Source of the DNA: Zingiber officinale
Taxonomy: Eukaryota > Streptophyta > Magnoliopsida > Zingiberales > Zingiberaceae
Reading direction: 5' to 3'
Length of the DNA: 64,000 nt
NCBI RefSeq assembly: GCF_018446385.1
Contig: NC_055990.1
Coordinates: forward strand, 133,188,996 to 133,252,995
Of the stretch, positions 1-12,454 are shown piece by piece (position 1 is the first letter of the stretch; each line of letters opens with the position of its first letter). Both the position numbers and the translations under genes were made by a program. The notes beneath the pieces are model-generated. The model was not told where the DNA came from. It saw nothing but the letters and a program-made list of their open reading frames with translations, and ran no database searches.

Positions 1-2352
1 AGGTGAGGTTTGTTTTGTTTTCGGGTTGATGCAGAGTGATAATATTGTAGTAATGGATTGTTTTAATTTGTTGAGGAGAAGGAGGTTGGATGTTTGTTTG
101 GGTAAGGAACTGAATCCGATTAGACATCTAGTTGATAATCTTTAATTGATTTTTGAATTCATTAATCTGTTGAGATTGGAGATTTGATTTCATTTCCAGT
201 TGTGGATTTAACTAGAGTTTAGTTACAGATTTAGATTCATTAGTAATTATTTATTTGAGGAATTGTTAAGGTGGATTATGTTAATAGAAAATGATTATCA
301 GGTGTTGGACGAGTTTTGGAAGAAAAGGGTGAGGTCATAAGATTGGATTTATTGAGGTTTCGGCTTGCATTATCCTATCTACGATAAACCTAAGTGTTGA
401 TTGTATATTTATTTCAGGGTTTTGATTTGAGACAAGAGCTCTGATTAGAGGACATACAACACGATCTACATTGGAGGCGGGTACCTCTTGACTTATCTTT
501 TATGATATTGTCATTGGATATGCATAGTATTTTATAACTACAAGCAATGAATATGTTTGCCTTTGGTATGTCACTGTTTGATATCCATAGCATATTAGAT
601 TTGTCACCTGTAAAGTATCCGTACTTATATCTCGTGATTTGTTGCCATGAGTACCTTATTGTCATGAGTATCTTAGTTTCTAGAGTGACATACCATGCTT
701 TACTGAGGTTAGGGTTAGACTCTGGATTTTTGTTTCTGACATGTATATCCAAATTATCTGATACTTAGGTTTTTATGCCATGCTTGGATTGTGTATTTCT
801 ATTGGTATATCATATATGATTCGTGTATCTAGATCTTGTGGTTTTGATCTGTGCATATTGTAGGTACATATGCTATGAAAGGGAGATATGTTTAGGATCT
901 AGGTTGTTATACCATAGAGGACCAGTATACCCTAGATCCGTGGATTTGACATACTGATACTGTGGTACCCATATTATGTATATATGGATTTTTTCTTTAT
1001 GCTGATCAGGACATTCCATACTTATTATGTTCAGGACATAGGTTTTTGATATTCTATCTGACCTGTGTACTCTAGATCTTGGTATGTGACCATCGATTTT
1101 ACCGTACTCATTTTATACATATGGATATGGTTATGTTGATCAGTTTATGACCATGCTTAGTGTCATGCATAATGATTGCATCTTCTTGTGATTATCGGCT
1201 CTACTATGATTGAGCACATCGCGATTACATGTATCTGCACACACCACCACTCATGGATTAGTGGTATATCGAGACGGTGTGTGGCGGTTCTGCTTGTTTA
1301 GCTCCGTTAGTCCGAGGACTCGGCGTGGTAGCAATCGTTCCGCTCTGTTTGGCTCATTGGTATTTAGTGTAGCAGTAGTAGCCGGCAGACGGTGGACTCT
1401 GTTGGCTCCGTTGGTCGTGACTCGTGGTGGCCGTGAGATACCTCCCGTCATCGTGTCTTAGGGAGATGAGAGCATTGAGCTCCCCATTTATGATTTGGGG
1501 TCACAGGACAGGAGACAGGATCCCGTCCACTCGGTCACTCATCGGGAGTAGTGACGACAGAGTGCAGTTGTCTCACCTACCCACTCGGTCTCACCATTTG
1601 TGTGTGAGATGGTAGACGCGTCAGGGGTGACCAGGACGCATCATTAGCATCATATGCATTGATGCATTTATATTTTTATGATTGTGTTTGCTGCATTTGG
1701 TTGCTGCATTTTGGTTGGATACATACTTTTGACCTGCATACAGGATTATTGACACTTTCGGTTTGACGACCCTTTTGTCCGGATAGGAGTTCCTGGTGAG
1801 TACAGCTTCCTCAGTTACCTTTCAGCTTTTGCGTATTCCCTATATATGATTAGGAAGCTGTATTCCATGTTTGTTGCTGTTAGATATATCTTACTACTCA
1901 TGTCCATTGGTATTCGCTGAGTTGTTGAACTCACCCCCATTGATACTATCTTTTTCAGGTACCAGGTTGGTTTTGGTGTCGCTTGGAATATCCTGTCTGC
2001 TGGTCCCCACGTCACATCAGAAGACTTATCGGTTTCACGTATGTTTTGTTTGTTTATGTATCAGTTTGTTTAGCTCTGTACTCCGGTTTTATTTTTGGAG
2101 TGTTGAAGTTGATATGTGGTATTTTGTATTTGTTATTAGTGGTGTAAGCCTAGCCGGCTAGCAGTCTTTGTGTTTTGGTTTTGTTCCAGCCGAGTGGGAT
2201 GATGATATATATATAACTGCGTGGTTGTGTCTATATATTCCAGCCGCCTGTGGCTGATGTATATTGTGTATGTAGAAAGTTTTAGATTGTCCGCCGTACA
2301 GGGGAGGTGCTGCCGAAATTTCTTCGGACAGGGACTCCTCCGGGGCGTGACA
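1..2352 (+). repeat. 5' LTR of the outer Ty3 element (left-truncated by window)
   Basis: Window base 1 corresponds to base 22396 of the 3' copy, so roughly the first 690 bases of this LTR are outside the window. The two copies are very similar. The clearest differences are small indels around 1200-1630, in a stretch that carries short repeats. The LTR ends GTGACA at 2352, immediately before the PBS. A run of alternating TA at about 2207-2217 could be a TATA-like element, but I see no firm promoter. Short ORFs in it are not supported as genes. Confidence 0.88.
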
Positions 2353-2358
2353 ATTTAG

Positions 2359-2370
2359 TGGTATCAGAGC
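2359..2370 (+). promoter_or_regulatory. Primer-binding site of outer Ty3 element
   Basis: TGGTATCAGAGC lies seven bases after the LTR end. This is the standard plant PBS complementary to the 3' end of initiator tRNA-Met. Confidence 0.85.
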
Positions 2371-3574
2371 AGGTTTACGATACTTGCTATGTGTTCTGGA
2401 TTTTCGAGATTTATCTTATACCAATTTATTTGGTATCAGAGATCGGCTTACGAGTTTTATATCCCGTGTTTTGGATTTCGTGTTTTAGTCTTCTTGATGT
2501 GATTTTTGGGACCTGGCAGTGGCAGGACATCTCCAAGCTATAGGAGGTATGTTGGTATATACTGTTATTCTACCTTTCTGTTAGTATATACCCTGTTGAC
2601 TATTACAGTTTATCACCTGTATTAGCATACTTTATTAGTACCTGTCTGGTTATGGTAGCCTATATTACATGTGATGAGTTAGCCACTGATCTTGATTGAC
2701 CTTAATAGAGATTAAGGATTATAGGCTTTGGTGATTTTACATATCATACCCCCAGTAGTTTTACTTCTGTTATGATGAGTTGATTAGATTAGAAGATCGA
2801 GGCACATACCAGCATCTGTTATTATTAGCTGTGTAGTGGATAGTGTTTACATATTCATTTGACTTAGCCAGTAGTATATCATTTTATCTTAATTAATTTT
2901 ATTAGTAGATAATTGATCTACTCTTGTTAGATCGATAATTAGAAGTTTGATTTACCATAGTTGCTTGAAGAGGATTAATGTAATCTTGATCAGTTGAAAG
3001 ATGAATGATTTAGTGTTGTTGGTTGATCAGTAGAGGATTGCCATACTCTATTTCTAGAGGTTCGAACCTTTATGTTATCTGTGCTTAGTTATGTATCTAG
3101 AGCACATTTGAGTACATGTTTTGTACTGACGTGGAAATGACTGAATTAGCCGTATACCATTGTCAGCTTGGTTAGTCTATAGAGGATCGTTGTATCCTAT
3201 TCCTTGGGGTACTTTAATTTTTGACTGTATGTACCTAGTTTGATAACCTAGAAGGTAGAATAAGGAATATCAGGTTGATTGGATTAAATATGCTGATTCT
3301 GCATATCTATGTGGGGTACATATGATTATTATGTGTTGTAGGAGTGTTATGATGGACGGTTTAAATTGCATGTAGTGGGTGTATATTTGTCCAGATGATG
3401 ATTATTGTGGGTATACTTTTCCAGTTCTGATTGTTGTGGGTTTCTAGTAGATTTTACCCGTGTCTGATTGTTTTATTGGAGGTATTTTATCGATTTAAAT
3501 CTGTGTCATGGTATGTGCACATGGGTGTGAGTGTCTTATGGGAAGTATCTTGTTGATTAGGTTTGATTTATGAG
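2371..3574 (+). other. Outer Ty3 interior, no coding seen
   Basis: AT-rich internal sequence of the outer Ty3 element between its PBS and the copia insertion. I find no gag motif and no long open frame on either strand. The last five bases, TGCAC at 3575-3579, are the left target-site duplication of the copia element. Confidence 0.6.
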
Positions 3575-3579
3575 TGCAC

Positions 3580-5442
3580 TGTTAGTTAGAGCTCTAGAGC
3601 CAATCATTTGATGATTGTATGGACTCATGTATATCATATTCTTGTATATTAATAAAGGCATTTGTTTGGTTATTATACTTATTTATATTAGTGCCAAATA
3701 GACTAAGTATAATAGCGTCCTTGAGTAGAAGGTTCATACCTATATCAATCGATTAGTTGAATCGATAGTGAGATGATATAGGGAACACTACTCTAAATCA
3801 TTCCTAGTCGAGTATTAGCATTCAGGGACAATGTTAATACAATAAGACTAGCATGTAGGTCAGCTCGATGACTTGATCTCACAAGTCATGGATATAGAGA
3901 TATCAAGCTGACACATGGGTATGCATTAGAGAATGTATATTGAATGACCCGCCATGAGAAAGTATCATGGATCGTTATATGAGTGTCATATACTTTCTCA
4001 TGTGGCTATTAGTATGACTATTAGTCCTTAGACCTGAAGTCACCATGGATCCCTACATAAGGAGTTATGTACTTTAGTTTCGTCAAACGTCACCCGTAAC
4101 TGGGTGGACTATAAAGGCGATTACTGGGTATGTAACAAATTATGCGGAGGGATGTGAGTGATATAGATGGAATCTATCCCTCCCATATGACGGGAGCGAC
4201 ATCGGTATTCTTGATAGAGTGAGACCACTAAGTGCATGGCCATGCCCAAATGAGTCAACATTAGATGTTGAGCTCATTTGATCGAGTGAGTCTACTTGGA
4301 GTTCAAGATTTAGATTGATTAGAGGATGACACGGTCTATGCCTCATATTGATCAATCTAGATGTCTAGGAGAGAAGGACAATGTCATATATTGTGAGGAG
4401 TCACAATTAGTTGTCACAAGGTGATGTCGGATCTCGACATTCTTGTAACTTGGGAAGTAATGATGTGTTGCTAGATACCGCTCATTACTTATGCTCCTAA
4501 ATGGGTTTAGGGCATTGCCAACGTTACAAGAACCTATAGGGTCACACACTTAGGACAATTAGGTGGAGATTAGGTTCATATGATGAACCAAGAGGATTAG
4601 ATTCATTTGATGAATCAAATTGGATTAAGAGTAATCCTAATTGGGCTAACTTGAGTTCGACTCAAGTTGATTCATGTGTTAAATGAGTCTAATTTAGATT
4701 TTGACTCATTGAATCAATTTAATTTAATGAATTAGATTCATTATATTAAGTTGGCTCGAATCAAATGGTTGGATTAGATCCACCATGGTAGAGATTGAGT
4801 TAAGTTTGACTTGACTTGAGAAGGAAGACCAAAGGTCAATTTTGACTTGACCTTTTTTCCACCTCACTGGTGAGTTGGCATTAGGTGGACCAATAATGAT
4901 GTTCCACATCATCATGGGTGTCACCTCATGGAAGTTACAAAGCCACTCTCTTAATGGTTTCATATTAATTGCAATTAATGCAATTAATGTGATTTTATGG
5001 TTTCATATTAATTGCAATTAATGCAATTAATGTGAATTTTGAAAAGTGGCCGGCCACTTGGTTTTTTGGGTGAAAAAATTCATTTTTCATTTACTTGTGT
5101 GCATCTTCCTCCTTCTCCCTCTCAAGCTCTCCCTCTCCCTCTCCTCCCTTGGCCGAACCACATAGGTGCTAACACACCTTGGTTTTTTTTTGTCATCTCC
5201 ATCTAGTGTGTCCGTGTGGATACTTCTAGAGGACCGGCGCTTGACGGTCTTGAGATCCGGCATCATTTGGACGAGCGGGAACGCGAAGGGCATCGCATCA
5301 AAGGTATAAATGGTTTATCCTTATGTAGATCTACTGTAGATTAAAGTTTTCAAACTCGTACTCGTATTTTCGTTCGGTTTTACCTTGCACGAGATCCGTG
5401 GCTTGGGCGATTCGGGGTTTTCGCGGCCCGAAAAACCCAACA
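3580..5442 (+). repeat. 5' LTR of nested copia element
   Basis: 1863 bp, starting TGTTAGTTAGAG and ending CCCAACA. It matches the 3' LTR almost base for base, except for a few substitutions and a short insertion near the end of the 3' copy (GAAAAGCGG region, about 12419-12431). Both LTRs also contain short duplicated AT-rich blocks (ATTAATTGCAATTAATGC) near 4968-5035 and 11957-12025. Confidence 0.93.
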
Positions 5443-5443
5443 G

Positions 5444-5456
5444 TGGTATTAGAGCC
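5444..5456 (+). promoter_or_regulatory. Primer-binding site of nested copia element
   Basis: TGGTATTAGAGCC directly follows the LTR. It is the initiator tRNA-Met type with one mismatch (T for C) to the usual TGGTATCAGAGCC. Confidence 0.8.
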
Positions 5457-7122
5457 ACGTGCAAGGCGAATACGAGTTTTATTTTTGGTTTTATGAAAAC
5501 TAAACATTCTGTGAATTTTCTGTAAATTTAAGTTTTTATAGTTTTTATGGGTAATTTTTCTGTAGAAGCGAAGCACAAGTGTCTCGGCACTTGTAGGCTT
5601 CGGCTACCGAAAAGATTTTTCCAAGACGGCTTCGTTTCGCCCCAAATTGTTTTGGGACAGCCGGCTTGGGTGTCATTAGATCGCAAAGGAGCAACTCACG
5701 ATGGTTAGATCGTGGGTAGGGGTACTGCCCCTAACCCCGCAAGGGGATTTGCTCCGCGATTGCACCCGAAATCGCTAAAAACGAACCCGCCGGGAAGATT
5801 TTTCCGAAACGGCAATGTCTCGGCCCAAATCGTTTTGGGACAGCGGGTTTAGGCGCTGTTGGATCGCAAAGGAACCCTCGCGATGGTTAGATCGCGGGTA
5901 GGGGCGCTGCCCCTGGGCCCCGCAAGGGGATCTGTTTCGCGATTGCGCCCGAAACCGCTAAACGGGACCGCCGGGAAATTTTACTCATAAAAATTGTAAA
6001 AATTAGTTTTAAAATTATAGAAAAATTATGAAAATATATAATTTTGAATTATATATAAATTTTGTGATAGTCATGGCCCAAAACCCAATATGATTGGTTG
6101 TGTTGTAATTCATAATACGGCCTGCGTGCCGTTATGTGTTTGCGAGTGTTGTATTATATTCGCGACCTGCGCGTCGTGCCTTCTCTTATTTTCTTGTTGT
6201 AAATTAGATTTAGACTCGAATGTAACTCGAGTTTCAAATTGTAATGTACAAATTGGAGCGGTGGAGGGTCCACACGAGACGGAGTTCCGAGGCGGGCACG
6301 AGCAACACAAGGTGGTCAAAGGGAGGAGCTTGAAGAAGCTGTTGACCCTAGGTTGACCAATCGATCTTCTCATTGGCTTGAGAAGATCGTAGTAGGGCCA
6401 TGACTAAATCACAAATAGATTAATTAATTGCTTGTGTATGTGATGTATATTTAATAAGTAGTTAATTAATTAGTGCCTTACGATTAGATTAGATCTAAGT
6501 CGTGCACATGATGCACTCATGCGATTAGATTAGATCTAAGTCATGCACAAGATGCATCCTTCTCAATTAGATTAGATCTAGATCGAACCAACTCAAAATG
6601 CCTAACCGTGCCGTGATACCTATCACTACCTCGATCACATGTATTGTTGAATCTGCCAAAGCAGAGCAATACATATTATCTTGGTAGGGTACGGAGAGAC
6701 AATCTTGGTCCCGCCTATCAACGCATGGATGAATACAAACTCAATTAGATTGAGTATTCCTAGTTACTCGGTTGGATCGAGTCAACTATAGGCATTATTC
6801 CAACGGTTGGAAAAGAATAGGTCAAAATCACATCTATATTAACTCTCGGGCGTATTAGCCAAAGCTAACTCGAGTTTTAATATAAATGCGGGTATTGATT
6901 CTATAAACAAGAGTTGCATAGAGATGTAATTGGTAATCGTTACCTACCGATCATACTAAGCCTTGGGCGTATTAGCCAAAGCTAACTCAAGGGTTAGTAT
7001 GATGTGGATCTTGTCCCACAAGAATTATAGAATTCAGTGGGAGCATCATTTAATTAAAGGCCTAATTAGATGATTTAAAGAATATGATATTTATTTCTGC
7101 AAATTTTCTGTTGTAGATAACC
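5457..7122 (+). other. Long copia leader with a duplicated ~180-bp GC-rich unit
   Basis: This 1.7-kb untranslated leader lies between the PBS and gag. Two imperfect copies of a GC-rich unit lie in tandem at 5612-5795 and 5796-about 5972. Each contains a TTTTGGGACAGC block, a GATCGCAAAGGA block and a GGGGATCTG-like block. Further on, CGTATTAGCCAAAGCTAACTC occurs twice (about 6849 and 6967). No gene is supported here; the short open frames on both strands look incidental. Confidence 0.65.
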
Positions 7123-7391
7123 ATGACGTCGAATATGAACTTTTCTCTCTGCGTTCTGTCCTTAAGAAGGACAAGCTCAACGGAGCAAATTTCCTGGACT
7201 GGTACAGGAACTTGAGAATAGTTCTCACCCAAGAACGTAAGCTGTACGTTCTGGAGCAGCCCATTCCGGAGGCTCCTCCCGCCACCGCCACGCGAGCTGA
7301 CCGGGATGCTTACAAGAAGCATCAAGATGACGCATTAGATGTGTCTGTCTTATGCTCGCGACCATGAACTCGAGCTCTGAAGCAACATGAG
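7123..7391 (+). pseudogene. Copia gag remnant (N-terminal part)
   Basis: An ATG at 7123 starts a frame that is shifted by one base at about 7143-7146. Beyond that, a gag-like stretch is readable, with DKLNGANFLDWYRNLRIVL followed by KLYVLEQPIPE. This is the conserved start of copia gag proteins, which form the virus-like particle and bind element RNA. The frame then hits a TGA at about 7367. The middle and C-terminal part of gag, including the zinc knuckle, is missing through a deletion. Confidence 0.75.
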
Positions 7392-9443
7392 TTGATGGGC
7401 GCTTACGATATGGTTAAGCATCTTTGTCACCTATATCAAGGACAAGCAAGGCCTTTGGAAGAGGAACTCCAAAGAATACGGAAGATCTTAAGAAGAGAAA
7501 TAAGATTTCTACTTGGTATACATGTTATAGAAGTCAACCTCTCTATTTCTTCATCGTGGGTATTAGATACCGGATGTGCTTCGCACATTTGTACTAATGT
7601 ACAAGCGCTGAGGAATAGCAGGGCATTGACGAAGGGTGAGATAGACCTACGAGTAGGCAATGGAGCACGAGTTGCTGCTATTGCTATAGGAACTTATCAG
7701 CTATCTCTGCCCTCTGGGCTTGTACTAGATTTAGATGATTGTTGTTATGTGCCTGCTCTTACTAAGAACATAGTTTCAGTTTCTTGTTTAGACAAGAAAG
7801 GATACTCTTTTATAATAAAAGACAAATGTTGTTCTGTTTATTTGAAAGATATGTTCTATTGTAGTGCACCACTAATAAACGGACTCTATATTCTAGACCT
7901 TGAGAGCCCTATCTATAACATTAGTACCAAGAGGTTCAAGTCAAATGACATGAATCGCTTAGGTCATATAAATGACAAGCGCTTATCCCAGCTCCATAAG
8001 GATGGTTTGCTGGACTCATTTGATTTAGAATCATATGAGATATGCGAGTCATGCCTACGAGGCAAGATGACCAAGACCCCCTTTAGTGGGCATAGCGAGA
8101 GAGCAACTGATTTGTTAGGACTCATACATAGTGATGTATGTGGCCCTTTCAATGTTGCTGCTAGAGGCGGTTATAGGTACTTCATCACATTTACTGATGA
8201 TTTCAGTAGATACGGTTATGTGTACTTGATGACACATAAGTCTGAATCCTTTGAAAAGTTTAAAGAATTCAAGAATGAAGTACAGAACCAGCTTGGCAAG
8301 AGTATTAAGGTACTTCGATCAGATCGAGGTGGTGAATACTTAAGCCATGAGTTTCGTGACTACTTAGCTGAGTGTGGGATTTTATCTCAACTCACTCCTC
8401 TTGGAACACCATAGTGGAATGGTGTATCCGAAAGGAGGAATCGTACCTTATTAGATATGGTACGATCTATGATGAGTCACACAGATCTTCCGACATATCT
8501 ATGGGGATATGCTCTAGATACGGCAGCTTTCATACTCAACCGAGTTCCATCAAAGGCCGTGATAAAGACACCATATAGGATATGGACTGGGAGAGATGCC
8601 CAGGTGTCTTTCATGAGGATTTAGGGTTGTGAGGCTTACGTCAGACGTCAAGTCTCGGACAAGTTAGGACCCAAATCCGACAAGTGCTATTTCATCGGAT
8701 ATCCCAAGGAAACTAAGGGATATTATTTCTACATTCCCAGTCAGCACAAGGTAGTTGTGGCAAAGACTGGGGTCTTTCTAGAAAGGGATTTTGTTTCTAG
8801 AAAGACTAGTGGGAGCGCGTTCGATCTTGAAGAAGTTCAAGATGCGAACAATAGCACTAATGCCTCGATGGAAATTGAACTGGAACCACAAAGTGTTGTG
8901 GATGATGTTGTTCCACAAGGAGTTGAGGAACAACAACCGGTTCATGTAGACATACCTCTTCGCAGGTCTGATAGGGTACGTCGTCAGCCTAAGAGATACT
9001 CATTTCTCTTGTCTGACCATGATGACATTATGCTCATAGAGGATGAGCCTACCACCTATCAAGAAGCTGTGATGAGACCAGATTCTGAGAAATGGCTAGA
9101 AGCCATGAGATCCGAGATAGAATCCATGTACACCAACCAAGTATGGACTTTGGTTGATCCACCTGAAGGGGTAAAACTCATTGGGTGCAAGTGGGTCTTT
9201 AAGAGAAAGACTAACATGGATGGACTTATCTATAAGGGTCGCTTGGTAGCTAAAGGTTTCAAGCAGATTCATGGTATTGACTATGATGAAACCTTTTCTC
9301 CGATGGCGATGTTTAAGTCCATTCGGATCATGCTTGCTATTGCGACCTACCATGACTATGAGATATGGCGGATGGATGTCAAAACCGCGTTTCGAATGGA
9401 AACCTACTCAAGATGTGTACATGACACAACGAGGGTTTTGTAG
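7392..9443 (+). pseudogene. Copia gag-PR-IN-RT polyprotein, two in-frame stops
   Basis: One reading frame runs the full length, broken only by TAG at 8412-8414 and TAG at about 8622-8624. In order it has a gag leftover (HELMGAYDMVKHL), the aspartic protease motif LDTGCASH with the downstream VGNGARV, a GAG-pre-integrase region, the integrase core start HSDVCGPF with a downstream SDRGGEY, and the RT start (WLEAMRSEIESMY, GCKWVFKRK, RLVAKGF, DYDETFSP). The gag part is joined almost directly to the protease, so about 200 residues of gag are deleted. The frame ends at 9441-9443, where a deletion near KTAF shifts RT. Protease cuts the polyprotein, integrase inserts cDNA, and RT copies element RNA. 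The two stops leave it non-functional. Confidence 0.88.
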
Positions 9444-10560
9444 ATCCACGACATACTAGTAGAGTATGCAAGTGCATAGGTCCATTTATGGACTAAAGCA
9501 AGCTTCTCGGCTGGAATCTTCGATTCGATGATGCGATCAAGCAGTTTGGTTTCATCAAGAACGAAGATGAGCCTTGTGTCTACAAGAAGGTTGTAGGGAC
9601 ATAGTTGTCTTCCTCATCGTATGTGGATGACATACTACTCATTGGGAAGGACATCCCTATGCTTGATCTGTCAAGACATGGCTAGGGAGTTGCTTCTCAA
9701 TGAAGGACTTAAGCGAGGCATCTCGAATTCTTGGGATACAGATCTATAGAGATAGATTTAAGAGATTGCTTGGCCTAAGTCGAGTACATATATTGACAAG
9801 GTACTTCTTCGGTTTGCCATGCAACTCCAAGAAGGGATTTCAGCCGATGTCACATGGCGTGAGTCTTCGAGACTCAAGGTCCCTCTTCTAGAGAGAGAGA
9901 CCGCATGGATCGGATCCTTATGCCTCGGCCATAGGATCGATCATGCACGCCATGCTGTGTACTCGACCGATGTCTCGTATGCTTTGAGCATGACGGCAGA
10001 TACCAGTCAGATCCGTGAAAGTCTTTGGATAGCGGTCAAGAATATTCTTAAGTACTACGAAGGACAAAGAATATTTCTTGATATATGGAGGCAATGATGA
10101 GCTAACCGTAAAGGGTTACGGTGATGCCAGCTTTCAGACCACGGATGATTACCGATCGCATCGTGGTTCGTATTTTGCATTAATGGTGGTCTTGTCGGTG
10201 GAAGAGTTCAAGCGGGATACGATGGTGATTCTACAAGTCGAGTATATTCGCATCGAGGCAAGAAGGAGGCGTTGGATCAAGTTCATCATCGAACTTGGGG
10301 TGGTTCCTAACATCGTGACCAGTTGAGCTCTATTGTGACAACAATGGAGCTATAGCACGACGAAGGAACCTCGCTCAGACCAAGCACATACTACGGGCTT
10401 CCATCTCATTCGAGAGATTATCGATAGAGGAGATGTGAAGATTTGCAGAGTACCTACAGAGGCTAACATCGCAGATCCCTTGACCAAGGCTTTGGCACAG
10501 AGGAAGTATGATGGTCACACTAGGTCTTTAGGCCTTAGAGCCTATACTGATTGGCACTAG
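9444..10560 (+). pseudogene. Copia RT C-terminus and RNase H, frameshifted
   Basis: The rest of the polymerase is readable only across several frames. WNLRFDDAIKQFGF and the RT catalytic YVDDILL (about 9617-9640) are present. RNase H pieces follow, with LTVKGYGDASFQT (about 10099) and, near the end, TEANIADPLTKALAQRK (10459-10506). At least four frame changes or stops separate these pieces. The final frame ends at the TAG at about 10558, just before the purine tract and the 3' LTR. Confidence 0.82.
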
Positions 10561-10574
10561 TGCTAGTGGGAGAT

Positions 10575-12454
10575 TGTTAGTTAGAGCCCTAGAGCCAATC
10601 ATTTGATGATTGTATGGACTCATGTATATCATATTCTTGTATATTAATAAAGGCATTTGTTTGGTTATTATACTTATTTATATTAGTGCCAAATAGACTA
10701 AGTATAATAGCGTCTTTGAGTAGAAGGTTCATACCTATATCAATCGATTAGTTGAATCGATAGTGAGATGATATAGGGAACACTACTCTAAATCATTCCT
10801 AGTCGAGTATTAACATTCAGGGACAATGTTAATACAATAAGACTAGCATGTAGGTCAGCTCGATGACTTGATCTCACAAGTCATGGATATAGAGATATCA
10901 AGCTGACACATGGGTATGCATTAGAGAATGTATACTGAATGACCCGCCATGAGAAAGTATCATGGATCGTTATATGAGTGTCATATACTTTCTCATGTGG
11001 CTATTAGTATGACTATTAGTCCTTAGACCTGAAGTCACCATGGATCCCTACATAAGGAGTTATGTACTTTAGTTTCGTCAAACGTCACCCGTAACTGGGT
11101 GGACTATAAAGGCGATTACTGGGTATGTAACAAATTATGCGGAGGGATGTGAGTGATGTAGATGGAATCTATCCCTCCCATATGACGGGAGCGACATCGG
11201 TATTCTTGATAGAGTGAGACCACTAAGTGCATGGCCATGCCCAAATGAGTCAACATTAGATGTTGAGCTCATTTGATCGAGTGAGTCTACTTGGAGTTCA
11301 AGATTTAGATTGATTAGAGGATGACACGGTCTATGCCTCATATTGATCAATCTAGATGTCTAGGAGAGAAGGACAATGTCATATATTGTGAGGAGTCACA
11401 ATTAGTTGTCACAAGGTGATGTCGGATCTCGACATTCTTGTAACTTGGGAAGTAATGATGTGTTGCTAGATACCGCTCATTACTTATGCTCCTAAATGGG
11501 TTTAGGGCATTGCCAACGTTACAAGAACCTATAGGGTCACACACTTAGGACAATTAGGTGGAGATTAGGTTCATATGATGAACCAAGAGGATTAGATTCA
11601 TTTGATGAATCAAATTGGATTAAGAGTAATCCTAATTGGGCTAACTTGAGTTCGACTCAAGTTGATTCATGTGTTAAATGAGTCTAATTTAGATTTTGAC
11701 TCATTGAATCAATTTAATTTAATGAATTAGATTCATTATATTAAGTTGGCTCGAATCAAATGGTTGGATTAGATCCACCATGGTAGAGATTGAGTTAAGT
11801 TTGACTTGACTTGAGAAGGAAGACCAAAGGTCAATTTTGACTTGACCTTTTGCCACCTCATTGGTGAGTTGGCATTAGGTGGACCAATAATGATGTTCCA
11901 CATCATCATGGGTGCCACCTCATGGAAGTTACAAAGCCACTCTCTTAATGGTTTCATATTAATTGCAATTAATGCAATTATTTGGTAATGGTTTCATATT
12001 AATTGCAATTAATGCAATTAATGTGAATTTTGAAAAGTGGCCGGCCACTTGGTTTTTTGGGTGAAAAAATTCATTTTTCATTTACTTGTGTGCATCTTCC
12101 TCCTTCTCCCTCTCAAGCTCTCCCTCTCCCTCTCCTCCCTTGGCCGAACCACATAGGTGCTAGCACACCTTGGTTTTTTTTGGTCATCTCCATCTAGTGT
12201 GTCCGTGTGGATACTTCTAGAGGACCGGCGCTTGACGGTCTTGAGATCCGGCATCATTTGGACGAGCGGGAACGCGAAGGGCATCGCATCAAAGGTATAA
12301 ATGGTTTATCCTTATGTAGATCTACTGTAGATTAAAGTTTTCAAACTCGTACTCGTATTTTCGTTCGGTTTTACCTTGCACGAGATCCGTGGCTTGGGCG
12401 ATTCGGGGTTTCCGCGACGCGAAAAGCGGTTTTCGCGGCCCGAAAAACCCAACA
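10575..12454 (+). repeat. 3' LTR of nested copia element
   Basis: 1880 bp, TG...CA ends, near-identical to 3580-5442, and followed by the TSD TGCAC (12455-12459). The preceding AGTGGGAGA is the plus-strand priming tract. Confidence 0.93.

Larger units (their letters stand above)
3580..12454 (+). mobile_element. Ty1/copia LTR retrotransposon nested in the Ty3 interior
   Basis: Two long direct repeats (3580-5442 and 10575-12454) begin TGTTAG and end CAACA. They are bounded by a perfect 5-bp TSD, TGCAC, at 3575-3579 and 12455-12459. A PBS follows the left LTR, and a purine tract (AGTGGGAGA) precedes the right one. Between them are gag remnants and a PR-IN-RT-RNase H order, which defines Ty1/copia. 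The LTRs look nearly identical to the eye, so the insertion is comparatively young. Its coding region is nevertheless broken, so it is non-autonomous now. Confidence 0.95.

Noticed and set aside
1210-1461. Open frames on both strands in the Ty3 LTR
   Set aside because: The matching part of the other LTR (23552-23853) has different indels that alter every frame. There is no family motif.
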